Part shown: positions 23,501-33,951 of the stretch, piece after piece
Layout: each line of letters opens with the position of its first letter
How positions within the stretch are numbered: the stretch's first letter is position 1
Origin: Kushneria konosiri
GTDB taxonomy: Bacteria; Pseudomonadota; Gammaproteobacteria; Pseudomonadales; Halomonadaceae
Direction of reading: 5' to 3'
DNA length: 64,000 nt
NCBI RefSeq assembly: GCF_002155145.1
Contig: NZ_CP021323.1
Coordinates: 1,116,001 to 1,180,000 of the forward strand
Position numbers and translations under genes: made by a program
Notes under the pieces: model-generated
Told to the model about the DNA's origin: nothing
The model's input: the letters and a program-made list of their open reading frames with translations, nothing else
Database searches by the model: none

Positions 23501-26158
23501 ATGAAACGACGATCCTTTATCAAGGCGGGCATTGCCGCCCTGGCCGGTCTCAAAAAAGGCGAATACATCTATCTGGGTGTCGGTGGTGCGCTGGGGGCCG
23601 CCGCCGTCGGCGGCGCCCTAATGACGCCGTCGCTGCCCCGCAAGGTGAAAAACGATTACAGCCGGGCACGCAGCGTCAAAAGCGTGTGACTCAACTGCTC
23701 GACCGTGTGCGGCATCGAGGGATTTGTCATTGATGACCGGGTGGTCAAGATTCGCGGCAATCCGAAAGATCCCAACATGGGCAGTTACATGACCTGCGCC
23801 AAGGGTCAGAGCGGGCCGACCATCAATGACTATCCCGAGCGTCTGGTCTACCCGCTCAAGCGGGCAGGCGCTCGGGGCGAAGGCCTGTGGCAGCGCATCA
23901 GCTGGGAGGAAGCCTATGACGAGATTACCACGCGCATTCAAAAAAGCATCGATGACGGCCACCCCGAGCGGGTGGTGCTGCATGCCGGGCGCTCGCGCAT
24001 CAATACCGAGATCAAGCGTTTTCTCGGCGCCATCGGCTCGCCGGTGCAGCTCAATCACCGCGCGCTGTGTTCCTCGAGCAAGCGCGGTGCCAACTATGTG
24101 AGCCTGGGCGACACCGACTGGGAATCGATCGACGCCGAACGCTGTCGCTACTTTCTCAACTTCGGTTCCAACTTTTATGAGGCTCATCAGGGCGGGCTGC
24201 ATCTGGTCAAGCGCGTGATCAAGGCCCGCTTTGACCATGGCGCGACGCTGGTGACCTTCGATGTGAGGCTTTCCAATACCGCCGGGCGCAGCGATGAGTG
24301 GTTTGCCCCCTTCCCGGGCACCGAAGGCGCCGTGGCGCTGGCCATGGCGCATGTGATCATGCGCGAGGGCGAGTTTGATCGGGAGTTCATCGAGCACTTC
24401 GTCAATCTGTCGGCCACTGAAATCATCGATTTTTTAAAGGATTACACCCCCGAGTGGGCAGCCACCGAATCAGGCCTTGCCGCTGCTGATATCGAACGGG
24501 TCGCGCTGGCCTTTGCGCGCGCCAGGCCGACCGCCGTGGCCTTCACCAATCGCGGCACCGGCTCGCACTACAACGGCATGAACGCCGAGCGCGCCGTGGT
24601 GATGCTCAACGCGCTGATCGGCTCCGTGGGTCGCCCTGGTGGCTACTGCTACGGCATGGAAGAGAAACTGCGCGCCGAGCGCTACCCTCAGCCCGACCCC
24701 GTCCCGCCCAAACCTGCGATCAGAACCGATCTGGAAGATCCGCCGGAGTGGCCGCTGGCCAACCGCTGGCAGAAGATGAAGGTGGGCCAGATCGTTTATG
24801 AGTACATCCGCCAGGGGCGTGCCAAAGTGGATGTCTATCTCTCCTATACCATCAGCTCGCCGATGAACTGGCCGGAGGGACGCACCACCACGGTCGGGGT
24901 GCTCAAGGATGAATCGCTGATCCCCTTTCACGCCTGCTCCGATGTGGTCTATTCCGAGATGGCCCACTACGCCGACCTGATCCTGCCGGATGCCACCTAT
25001 CTGGAGCGCTGGGGGCTGGAAACCCGCAGCAGCCCCGAACTGCGCCATTTCGTCACCCTGCGCCAGCCCATGGTGGCACCGCCCGGCGAGGCCCGCAGCT
25101 ACGCCGACGTGCTGTTTGATATCGGCCGTCGGCTGGGCCCGGAGCAGGCGCGCTATTTTGAATTCGGCGATCACGAGGCCTTCGTGCGCCATCAGTGTCG
25201 CCATATCCCCGCCGGAGAAGAGGTCGATGGATTCGAATGGATGAAACGCCACGGCGCCTTCGTCGATGACGTGCCCAAAAGCTACGAGGTGCATCGCCGG
25301 GCCCTGAGTGACGCCGAGCTTGCCGGTGCGCGCATCGATGAAGATACCGGGACAATCCATCAGCGCGACGCGCAGGGGAAGGAACAGGCCATCGGGCTGA
25401 TGATCAATGAGGGCGATACACGGCGCGCCGTGCGCGGCTTCGGCACGCCCTCACGTCGCTTTGAGATCTACAGCCGGGAAGTGGCCGAGGTGGCCCGGGA
25501 ACAGGGCATTTACCATGACGGGCTACCGGGCTACCTGCCGGTGCCGGCGCATGTGGATCTGCCAGAGGATCGCTTCATCCTGACCAGCTTCAAGTGGAAC
25601 GTGCATACCCAGGGGCGCACGGCCAATCAGAAGTATCTCAGCGAGATCGTTCACGACAACCCGATGTGGATCAATCCGCGTACGGCCGAGCATCTGGGCA
25701 TTGTCTCGGGGGATCTGGTCGAACTGACCACCTACCGCCCGCGCAGCAGCGACCGGGGAGATCAGGCCTTTCGCGGCACCGGTGAAGCGATCGGCAGCCA
25801 GCAGGTGCAGGTAGTGGTGACCGAGGGCATTCATCCGCGGGTGGTCGCAATCTCCAACAGTCTGGGATACGTCGTCTCCGGACGCGCAGCCATGGCACGT
25901 CAGGGACCAAGGGCACAGGAAGCCGCGCTGGGCCACAGAGCGTATGGCCCGGCCCCCGAACGCGACGATCTACGTGATCACCTGTGGTGGGACGAGCGCC
26001 TGGGCGGGCGCGGTAATGGTGTTAACGTCAATGCCCTGCAGCCGATCAACCCGGAGCCATTGATCGGCAATCAGGCCTGGTTCAATACGGTCTGCAGCCT
26101 GCGCCGCATCGAGGCGCCGGATCATCCATCAACAAGGGGTCGGCGTCAGTGGCTCTGA
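23501..26158 (+). CDS. molybdopterin oxidoreductase, Tat-exported, with in-frame TGA at a cluster cysteine
   Basis: Frame and content are continuous over 885 codons except for TGA at codon 63 (23687-23689). The N-terminus MKRRSFIKAGIAALAG is a twin-arginine signal. After KSV comes TGA-LNCSTVCGIEGF, so TGA takes the first place of the C-x2-C-x3-C [4Fe-4S] motif. Later come a likely Mo ligand Cys in HRALCSSSKRGANY (about 193), molybdopterin-binding stretches (GSHYNGMNAERAVVMLNALIG) and the C-terminal MopB lid (FILTSFKWNVHTQGR). TGA may encode selenocysteine, be a nonsense mutation, or be an error; without read-through the C-terminal part could only start at an internal codon and would lose export. 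Substrate unknown. Confidence 0.75.
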
Positions 26159-26355
26159 CCCGAAAGCCCGGGCGGCGGCAGAGTGCTTTCAGACGTCGCC
26201 CATGCCCTGCCCGGCGGCGCAACGAGAACAGGGGCTTTAACGGTAACGGTTAGGATGAGGCGTCAGACCATTTGATCCGTTACTCGCAGGCGATCGGGCT
26301 TTCAGGTCATTACGTAGACCACGGTCCGATATCGAGGCGCTCAAGGAGATTCGAC

Positions 26356-27252
26356 ATGGCTGTCCATGATGCGACCGCACAGCATTCCCGCGGTCTGACA
26401 CTGGCGACTTCAGGTATCGTTGTCCTGAGCTTTGACAGCCTGCTGGTACGGCTGGCGGCCACCGATGGCTGGAACATCGCCTTCTGGCGCGGGGCGTTGA
26501 TGGCGCTCATCATGGGCGTGCTCTATTGCCGGCGTCGACGGCTGGCCACGCTCAATGCCCATCGCGGCGCTTCGTTGATCTCCGCCGGACTACTGGCGGC
26601 GATCTCGCTTTTGTTCGTGATGGCGGTCATGCACACCCGCGTGGCCAATGTGGTGGTCATTTTAAGCACGGCACCCCTGTTTGCCGCCATTTTTACCCGG
26701 CTGTTCCTGCAGGAACACGTCGCGGTGAGAACCTGGGTCGCCATCGGTCTTGCCATGCTGGGGCTAGTGATTGTCTTTGCCGGCTCATTGACCGGCGAAG
26801 GCCTGCTGGGCGATGCCTTCGCACTCGGCGCCGCCATGGCCGTGGGCGCCAACCTGACGCTGCTGCGTCGCTATCCCGTGCTGGACCGCCTCCCCCTGAT
26901 CGCGGGCGGCGGGATCATCACGGCCTTGGTGGCCTGGCCCATGGCCACGCCGCTGGCACTCGAACCTCACAGCTATCTCGTGCTCGCCATCATGGGACTG
27001 GTCCAGATGCCGCTGGCCACGGCCCTGATCAATAACGCCACCCGCTATCTACCTTCTGCCGAAGTGGCACTGTTCTATCTGATCGAGGCCATCCTTGGCA
27101 CGTTGTGGGTCTGGTGGCTGCTCGGCGAAAACCCGCCCGAGGCCACGCTTTATGGTGGGCTGTTAACGCTGGTGACGCTTCTGGGCAATGGCTGGCTGGG
27201 ACTGCGTCGCGTGCGCGGCCGCAGGATGGCGGCCGCGTCCCATACCGGGTGA
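26356..27252 (+). CDS. EamA/DMT family transporter
   Basis: A 298-residue membrane protein with about ten hydrophobic helices in two EamA halves (TLATSGIVVLSFDSLLVRLA..., then LLGDAFALGAAMAVGANLTLLRR...). Family members export metabolites or amino acids; the substrate is not readable. AAGGAG precedes the ATG at 26356, which fixes the start against an earlier frame opening at 26272. Confidence 0.88.
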   Translation: MAVHDATAQHSRGLTLATSGIVVLSFDSLLVRLAATDGWNIAFWRGALMALIMGVLYCRRRRLATLNAHRGASLISAGLLAAISLLFVMAVMHTRVANVVVILSTAPLFAAIFTRLFLQEHVAVRTWVAIGLAMLGLVIVFAGSLTGEGLLGDAFALGAAMAVGANLTLLRRYPVLDRLPLIAGGGIITALVAWPMATPLALEPHSYLVLAIMGLVQMPLATALINNATRYLPSAEVALFYLIEAILGTLWVWWLLGENPPEATLYGGLLTLVTLLGNGWLGLRRVRGRRMAAASHTG

Positions 27253-27276
27253 TGCCCCCGGAAATACCGGTGGCGA

Positions 27277-28443
27277 TTAACGGCCTGCCAGAGCAGCGGC
27301 CATGACCTGCATCGTGTCGGTATCGGATGTGCCAATCTCCCGACAGCCCTGATATTGCTCGGGCGAAGTGACGGCGGCCACCAGCTGACGAGCATTCGGC
27401 TGCCAGAGCACGATGTCCAGCGGCCCGCGCGGGACAAACTTCAGGGACTTGCGCTTTTGAACCAGCGCCATGACCGGAACATCCAGCGCCGCACCGATAT
27501 GCAACGGTCCGGAATCAGGGCTGATGAGATGGCGGGCATGATGCAGCATGGCCGCGAAGGTTCGTAGCGGCCGGGGGCGACAAAGGGCACCGTAGCGACT
27601 GTTGGCCATTTCCTGTTCAAGCAGGGGCGCATGGCGCAGTTCCTCGGGCCCGACAAACACCACATGTCGCTGCCCGGCGGCCGCGAGCGCCCTGATGCTT
27701 TCCTGCCAGAAACTCAAGGGCAGTCGCTTGTCGAGATGGCCACCGATAAACAGGGCCACGAAAGGTGCTGCCCGCCCGGTATCATCAAAGTCGATGCCGA
27801 GTTCTTCGAGCTCCCCGCGTCCGATGCTGCATTCACCGTGGCTCAACCTCATCAGCGGACGGTCACGGCAGGGCGTTTCAAGTGCCTGAGAAAACATCTG
27901 CGGAATGTCGTAGGCATGTGCCTGATCGCCACTGACTTCAATATCGAACCAGCGCTGGCCGCGCTTGCCCTTGCCCATGGTGTAGCGACTATTGATACAG
28001 CGCACGAAGATCAGTCCGGTCAGCGAGCTGGGGCCTACCTGTACGGCAAGATCGTATTGCTCCTGACGCAGGCGCCGGATCATGGCGGGAAAACGCCATG
28101 GCCGTGTGATGGCATCACGGGAGAGGGTCAGAACGTGATCCAGACGCTGATGACGAAACAGCGACCGGGTGCTGTCGGTCGTGAGAAGGTCAATTCTGGC
28201 GTCTGGAAAACGCTGTCGAAAGGTCTCGATCACCGGCGACATGATCAGCGCGTTGCCAATTCGATAATTGGGACGCACCAGCAGTATTTTTAACGGGCCC
28301 TGAAGATTTTTGACATCAACGCTTTCACTTTTCTGAAGATATCTGGTGATGAGAAAGGTCACGCCGCGTCGTGCCCTCTTCTCGATACCCTGTGCGAGTG
28401 TTTTAAGAATTGTATTGGTGCGAATCGCTGTTTTCAGAGACAT
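27277..28443 (-). CDS. glycosyltransferase family 9 (LPS heptosyltransferase-like)
   Basis: A 388-residue GT9 protein: KILLVRPNYRIGNALIMSPV is the N-terminal acceptor motif, and FIGGHLDKRLPLSFW plus LISPDSGPLHIGAALDVPVMAL form the nucleotide-sugar site. Family members add heptose (or related sugars) to lipid A core. It stands alone, without other LPS genes, and a long AT-rich upstream stretch (28444-28866) follows. ATG 28443 has AGG seven bases upstream. Confidence 0.88.
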   Translation of the reverse strand: MSLKTAIRTNTILKTLAQGIEKRARRGVTFLITRYLQKSESVDVKNLQGPLKILLVRPNYRIGNALIMSPVIETFRQRFPDARIDLLTTDSTRSLFRHQRLDHVLTLSRDAITRPWRFPAMIRRLRQEQYDLAVQVGPSSLTGLIFVRCINSRYTMGKGKRGQRWFDIEVSGDQAHAYDIPQMFSQALETPCRDRPLMRLSHGECSIGRGELEELGIDFDDTGRAAPFVALFIGGHLDKRLPLSFWQESIRALAAAGQRHVVFVGPEELRHAPLLEQEMANSRYGALCRPRPLRTFAAMLHHARHLISPDSGPLHIGAALDVPVMALVQKRKSLKFVPRGPLDIVLWQPNARQLVAAVTSPEQYQGCREIGTSDTDTMQVMAAALAGR

Positions 28444-28866
28444 CACATCACCTGGTCAGGGCATTCATTGAGAGAAAAGACTCAAAATTATTAATGATTT
28501 ATTAACGCATTCGTTTTTCAATCGTTGACGTTAAAAGACCACGATGACAGTCACTGGTTCCAGTATTCAAGAGAGATTTTCTTAAAATCCGCACATTAAA
28601 ATGAAGAAAATATTAAACATTCAACCCGGCGTTACCGTTTTATTAAAAGGAAACGTGAGCTTTTAACTGGCCTCCATTTAATAAACAATGTTTTTTAATT
28701 ATGGCTATTTCAGCCATTCAAAAGCACTACATCAAACAGACGTGATATAACAATATTGGCCGTGCCTATCGGTCCCACCCCGACGTGGTGGCCATGCACC
28801 ATGAAGGGCATGAAGAGCCGTCTACCGCTATGCTGAAGATCATCACCTATCAGGGGGGAGCGTATT
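28444..28866. other. 423-bp AT-rich intergenic region
   Basis: Divergent promoters of the GT9 and HAD genes must lie here. The stretch is clearly richer in A+T than its surroundings. I see no RNA gene, repeat or convincing hairpin, and no coding frame better than chance; a 34-codon frame from 28795 overlaps the HAD start and is not credible. Confidence 0.5.
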
Positions 28867-29715
28867 GTGACGACAGGCAAGAAAATGGAGCGAGACGTTG
28901 ATTGCTGGCTGACCGATATGGACGGCGTGCTGGTGCATGAAAACAAGGCCATCCCCGGCGCTGCGGAACTGATCAATCAATGGCGGGAGAAAAAAAAGCC
29001 CTTTCTGGTACTGACCAATAATTCGATTTATACCCCGCGTGATCTCAGTGCGCGCCTGGCGCGCAGCGGTATTGACGTGCCCGAGGATCAACTCTGGACC
29101 TCGGCGCTGGCGACCGCCGCCTTTTTAAAGGATCAGTCGCCCGGCGGTTCGGCCTTTATCATTGGCGAGGCCGGCATTACCACGGCGATGCACGAGGCCG
29201 GATTTGTGATGACCGATACCGATCCGGACTATGTCGTGCTGGGTGAGACCCGCACCTACTCGTTCGAGGCCATTACCCGGGCCATTCGTCTGATCAACAA
29301 TGGGGCCCGCTTTATTGTCACCAATCCCGATGTGACCAGCCCCAGTCAGGAAGGCCCGCTGCCGGCCACCGGTGCAGTAGCGGCGTTGATCACCAGCGCC
29401 ACCAAGCGCGAGCCCTACGTGGTGGGCAAACCCAACCCGATGATGTTTCGCTCGGCGCTGAACAAGCTGGGGGCCCACTCCTTGCGTACCGGCATGATCG
29501 GTGACCGCATGGATACCGATGTCGTGGCGGGTATCGAGGCAGGGCTGCATACCGTTCTGGTGCTGACCGGCATCGCTCAGCGCGATGATCTGGAGCAGTA
29601 CCCGTTCCGTCCCAAGGAGATTCTCGATTCCGTGGCGGATCTGCTGGAAGACGACAATGCTCAAGCTATCAAAAGCGGTGAAAAAGAAGCCAGAAAATCC
29701 GAAACCAAAAAGTGA
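28867..29715 (+). CDS. HAD-IIA family hydrolase (NagD-like phosphatase)
   Basis: A 282-residue phosphatase with HAD motif I as DMDGVLVHE (nucleophile Asp near residue 17), motif II LVLTNNS, a large C2 cap, motif III lysine in VVGKPNPMMF and motif IV GDRMDTDVVAGIEAG. NagD-type enzymes remove phosphate from nucleotides or sugar phosphates. The start is GTG 28867, preceded by GGGGGGAG. The tail after residue 265 is highly charged (GEKEARKSETKK). A strong terminator follows at 29816. Confidence 0.92.
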   Translation: MTTGKKMERDVDCWLTDMDGVLVHENKAIPGAAELINQWREKKKPFLVLTNNSIYTPRDLSARLARSGIDVPEDQLWTSALATAAFLKDQSPGGSAFIIGEAGITTAMHEAGFVMTDTDPDYVVLGETRTYSFEAITRAIRLINNGARFIVTNPDVTSPSQEGPLPATGAVAALITSATKREPYVVGKPNPMMFRSALNKLGAHSLRTGMIGDRMDTDVVAGIEAGLHTVLVLTGIAQRDDLEQYPFRPKEILDSVADLLEDDNAQAIKSGEKEARKSETKK

Positions 29716-29815
29716 TTTCTTTTTAAATTTTACATCTTGGGCTATTTGATTTCCCGGCCCTGAGAAATCGATCGGCAATCCAGAACGCCTGAGTCTTTCC
29801 ATGCGTTGATGCCTT

Positions 29816-29856
29816 TGCGCCCGTTGGATCACTTCAACGGGCGCATTTCATTTTAT
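29816..29856 (+). terminator. terminator of the HAD gene
   Basis: TGCGCCCGTTG and CAACGGGCGCA form an 11-bp stem with an eight-base loop, followed by TTTCATTTTATT. Confidence 0.85.
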
Positions 29857-29936
29857 TGACGTCAAATGCTTGTTTTTGCAGCGACCAGGCAGGGATTCAA
29901 ATCAATCGAGGCCGGCCTCGCCTGACGCTGCTCTGA

Positions 29937-31738
29937 TCAGGGATACCCCTTCGATGAACCAGTGCCCCGGGTCAGCAGGTGAGCACTGTTGATCAGGCCT
30001 ACATGCGAAAAGGCCTGGGGGACGTTGCCCAGCTGACGCCCTGAACGTGGGTCATACTCCTCCGACATCAGCCCCAGATCGTTACGAATTCCCAACAGCT
30101 GATCAAAAAGGGCCCGGGCCTCGTCGTATCGCTCCTGTAGAACCAGATTATCGACCAGCCAGAAACAGCCGATCACAAAGGCACCTTCGCCGTCTGTCAG
30201 ACACGTCTGCTTGTTATCGGTCAGAAAGCGATATAGAAAATCATCATGGCCCAGCTCCTTGCGAATGAGATCGACAGTGCTGACCATGCGCGGGTCATCT
30301 GCCGGCAAGAACCCCATCAGGGGCAACAGCAAGGCCGACACATCAAGTGCCTCACCGCCGTAATACTGGACAAAGCTCTGACGACGCTCATTGAACCCAT
30401 GGGCACACACTTCATCATGCACCTGCTGACGCAGGGCCTTCCAGCGTTCGAGATCGCCTTTCATATCAAAGCATTCCACTGCCTTGACTGCGCGATCAAA
30501 GGCCACCCAGACCATGACTCTGGAATGCGTATAATGGCGCTGCGGACCACGCAGCTCCCAGAGGCCGGCACCAGGCTCCTGCCAATGCTGCTCAAGATAT
30601 TCCAGCAGCTGATACTGCACGTGCCAGAGATCGCTTTCGGGCGCCAGCGCGTGTCGACGCGCCCGGTGCAGGGCGTCCATGACCTCACCGTAGACATCCA
30701 GCTGTTGCTGCTGCCAGGCGCCGTTGCCAATGCGCACCGGCGTTGCACCATTAAAGCCTGACAGCCACGGCAACTCATGCTCCACAAGGCGCCGCTCGCC
30801 ACCTATGCCATACATGGGCTGCAGGCTTTCAGGCCCGCCGGCCACCGCACGCAGAAGCCATGACCGCCAGGCCTCGGCCTCTTCCCGGTAGCCACTATCC
30901 AGCAGCGCATGCAGTACAAAGGAGGCATCTCGCAGCCAGGTGTAGCGATAGTCCCAGTTGGCTTCTCCCCCGCTGATTTCGGGCAGGGAGGTCGTCGCTG
31001 CCCCAGGATACCGCCCGTATCGGCATCGGTCAGCGCCTTGAGGGTAATCAGGGAGCGTATGACCGGCGCACGATATCGATCGTCGATCTCACAACGACGG
31101 CTCCACTGTTGCCACCACTGCTCTACTGCCTGCTGTTCAAGGTCGGCATCCAGAACCTCAGGAGGTGTTTGCCAGGCCGGGTGCCAGGTCAACACAAAGG
31201 CGACGCGTTCACCGGAAGTGACACTGAACCGCGCGCAGCAGACGCCTTCTTCGTTTTCTTCAAGTTCAGCACTCGATGCCAGGCGCAAACTGTCAGGCCC
31301 GGCCACAGCCGACATGACGCCGTTTTGATAATGCGAGAAAGGCGCCACTCGACCGTAATCAAAACGAAAGAGGGCCCGGCTTTGCATCTCGACACATCCC
31401 TGACGCCCTTCTACCACACGCACCAGATCGTTATGCGTCTGTCCCTTCTGAACGGGCGGCATGAAATCGATCACTGCGACTCGTCCGTTTTCCGTTTCAA
31501 ACTCGGTTTCAAGCACCAGCGTCTCACCGCGGTAGCGGCGCGAGCGAGACACGACCGCTCCCTGTGGAGAGATTTGCCAGTAACCGTTATGCCGCTCTCC
31601 CAACAACAGCGCACAGCAGGCTTCGGCATCGAACCGGGGTAGACAGAGCCACGCTATGCAGGCATCGCGATCGATCAGCGCCGCCGTTCTCAGGTTACCG
31701 ATGAAGCCATAGTCCTCAATACAACGGGATGCCTGCAT
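29937..31738 (-). pseudogene. glycoside hydrolase family 15 (glucoamylase/trehalase type), frameshifted
   Basis: Two frames together give a GH15 protein of about 600 residues, the family length. The N-terminal part (MQASRCIEDYGFIGNLRTAALI ... TLKALTDADTGGIL) changes frame at a four-C run (31001-31004 plus strand). One extra base restores AATTSLPEISGGEANWDYRY and TWLRDASFVLHALL, which hold the conserved WDYRYTWLRD motif. The second frame carries the remaining (alpha/alpha)6 barrel (MYGIGGERRLVEHELPWLSG ... EEYDPRSGRQLGNVPQAFSH), including the catalytic EEYDP glutamate. Such proteins act on trehalose or alpha-glucans. The break is either a real loss or a homopolymer error. Confidence 0.88.
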
Positions 31739-31865
31739 GTCCTTGTCTCCAGAGTGTGCTCACGGCCAGTTTATTCAGCCTAGATTAAGTTTATAACGGC
31801 GACAGGGAGACTTTTGTCGCGCACACGATCCCTTCATGTGCCTTCTCGCTGATCAGATAGCGATC

Positions 31866-31881
31866 TACGCTGTATAGCGTA
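31866..31881. promoter_or_regulatory. inverted repeat between GH15 and SDR genes
   Basis: TACGCT and AGCGTA flank GTAT, about 35 bases before the SDR start, in the divergent GH15/SDR gap. It is a small possible operator with no known binder. Confidence 0.3.
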
Positions 31882-31916
31882 AAGTAAATTGAAACTTAAA
31901 ATTCGGAGAACGCCTT

Positions 31917-32942
31917 ATGCCACGCGAAACACAGGAAGTGACGGTGGTGACTGGTGCTGGCGCGGGACTGGGCTGTGCCATCGCTCATGAATTCGCCCAC
32001 CATGGCAGTCATGTCGGATTGATCGGACGCGATGAAGGACGTCTTGAAACGGTCAAAAAGGCGCTGGAAGCCATGGGGGTGCGCGCGGTAGTCGTCAGCG
32101 CCGATGTGGCTGATGCCGACCAGGTCGAGGCCGCGGCGGAGCAGATAGAAGCCGCGCTGGGCCCGATCGATGTCTGGGTCAACGCCGCCATGACGACGCT
32201 GTTTTCCTCATTGAGCGACATGAGCCCGGAAGACTATCGTCGGGTTACCGATGTCACCTATCACGGCAACGTCTACGGCACCATGGCAGCGCTCAAGCGA
32301 ATGCGCGCACGCAACAGCGGCACCATCGTGCAGGTCGGTTCGGCGCTCGCCTATCGGGCGGTGCCGTTGCAAAGCGCCTACTGCGGTGCCAAGCATGCCA
32401 TCAAGGGCTACACCCAGGCGCTGCGTACCGAGCTTCTCAACGAGGGCAGCCGGGTTCATGTCACCATGGTGGAAATGCCGGGATTGAACACGCCGCAGTT
32501 TGACTGGTGCAAGAGCCATCTGCCGCACCGCGCCCGGCCGGTGGCGCCGGTTTATCAGCCCGAAGTGGGCGCACGCGCCGTCTACTGGGCCGCCCATCAC
32601 CGCCGCCGCGAAATCTATGTCGGCCGGTCGGCCGTCATGAGCATCTGGGGCAACAAGGTTTTTCCCGGCCTGCTGGATCGTTATCTCGCTCGCACTGCCG
32701 TCAGTGGTCAGCAGACCGATGAGCGTCGCCCCCCCGGCCGCCCTGACAACCTTTGGCAACCGGTTCCCGGGGCACGCGGAGCGCATGGCCGTTTTGACGA
32801 TGAAGCGCTCTCCACCAGTGCGCAGCTCTGGGCAACCACTCACAGACATGAACTGGGCCTGATGGCCGGTGCGCTGGTGATTGTGGGATCGCTATTGAAA
32901 GCCGGTTCACGTCGCTCCACCAGACGACTCAAAAGACGTTGA
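31917..32942 (+). CDS. SDR family oxidoreductase with hydrophobic C-terminus
   Basis: A 341-residue short-chain dehydrogenase: VVTGAGAGLGCAIAHEFA (NAD(P) site), WVNAAMTTLFS, catalytic Ser in VQVGSALAYRAVPLQSAYCGAKHAIKG with Tyr and Lys of YxxxK (about 157-161). The usual SDR core ends near residue 250; a further 90 residues include a hydrophobic stretch (LGLMAGALVIVGSLLK, about 316-331) and an Arg-rich end, which may tether it to the membrane. GGAG lies before the ATG. It is divergent from the GH15 gene; similar SDR/GH15 pairs occur in other bacteria, but the substrate is unknown. Confidence 0.88.
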   Translation: MPRETQEVTVVTGAGAGLGCAIAHEFAHHGSHVGLIGRDEGRLETVKKALEAMGVRAVVVSADVADADQVEAAAEQIEAALGPIDVWVNAAMTTLFSSLSDMSPEDYRRVTDVTYHGNVYGTMAALKRMRARNSGTIVQVGSALAYRAVPLQSAYCGAKHAIKGYTQALRTELLNEGSRVHVTMVEMPGLNTPQFDWCKSHLPHRARPVAPVYQPEVGARAVYWAAHHRRREIYVGRSAVMSIWGNKVFPGLLDRYLARTAVSGQQTDERRPPGRPDNLWQPVPGARGAHGRFDDEALSTSAQLWATTHRHELGLMAGALVIVGSLLKAGSRRSTRRLKRR

Positions 32943-33190
32943 ATGCTTTGAGATAGCGCTGATTGTTGCCCCATCAGGCAGGTGTCCTGCACGCCTGTCT
33001 TTGGCGTTGGGTATTGTTGGCCCGAGAGACAGCCGGTCTGAAAAGACAGATTTGAGACGGCATGAAAACACCCACGCTCCTTCTGCGAGGCATTCGATTT
33101 TATCGATAACAAACGCTCATTTTATGCAGTTGCCATGCAGGAATTCGAAGCAGATGCTGGGCGCATTCCAGACTGACGGAGAGCTTTCCC

Positions 33191-33889
33191 ATGTTGACCC
33201 TGCGCCCTGGTAGCGAACGTGGCCACGCCGATCACGGCTGGCTTGAGAGCTACCACTCCTTTTCCTTTGCCGGCTATGTCGATCCTGACCATGTCCATTT
33301 CGGCCCCCTGCGGGTGATCAATGAAGACCGTGTCGCTCCCGGCGGCGGCTTTGGTCAACACGGCCATCGTGACATGGAGATTTTTTCCTACGTGCTTTCC
33401 GGCGAACTGGCCCATCGCGATACGCTGGGCAACGGCTCAAGCATTGGGCCGGGACGCGTGCAACTGATGACCACCGGTACCGGCGTGGAGCACAGCGAGT
33501 TCAACCACAGCGCCCATGAGCCGGTGCACTTTCTGCAGATCTGGCTCTTTCCTCGTGAGACCGGGCTTACACCGCGCTACAGCGAGGCGGACTTCTCTGC
33601 TGACTCAAAGCGTGACCAGCTGCGCCTGATCATCTCCCCGGATGGCCGCGATGGCTCACTGCGCACCGAACAGGATGCCTTCATTTACGCCACGCTCCTG
33701 GAGGGTGAGACCACGCTCACTCATACGCTGGCGCTAGGCCGTCGTGCCTACGTGCACCTCATTCGCGGCACGCTTGAGATCAACGGCCAGCTTCTTGAAG
33801 GCGGTGATGCCCTGATGCTGGAAGAAGAAGCGCGGATTGAGCTGACGCGCGGTCGTGATGCCGAAGCGCTGGTCTTTGATCTACCCTGA
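33191..33889 (+). CDS. pirin family bicupin (YhhW-like)
   Basis: A 232-residue pirin: LRPGSERGHADHGWLESYHSF start, metal-binding GQHGHRDMEIFSYVLSGELAHRD (two His) and TGTGVEHSEFNHS (His and Glu) of the N-terminal cupin, then a second cupin without ligands. YhhW of E. coli has quercetinase activity; the cellular role is unclear. The ATG at 33191 follows GGAG by about six bases. Ribokinase follows after 62 bases. Confidence 0.92.
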   Translation: MLTLRPGSERGHADHGWLESYHSFSFAGYVDPDHVHFGPLRVINEDRVAPGGGFGQHGHRDMEIFSYVLSGELAHRDTLGNGSSIGPGRVQLMTTGTGVEHSEFNHSAHEPVHFLQIWLFPRETGLTPRYSEADFSADSKRDQLRLIISPDGRDGSLRTEQDAFIYATLLEGETTLTHTLALGRRAYVHLIRGTLEINGQLLEGGDALMLEEEARIELTRGRDAEALVFDLP

Positions 33890-33951
33890 ATCGACAAGGG
33901 CCTCGTTGTGTTCGATGATCACACCAGATCAATGACTACAGCGAGGCCATC

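Noticed and set aside
28795-28900. A short plus-strand frame of 34 codons before the HAD gene
   Set aside because: It overlaps the HAD start and shows no ribosome site or conserved feature.
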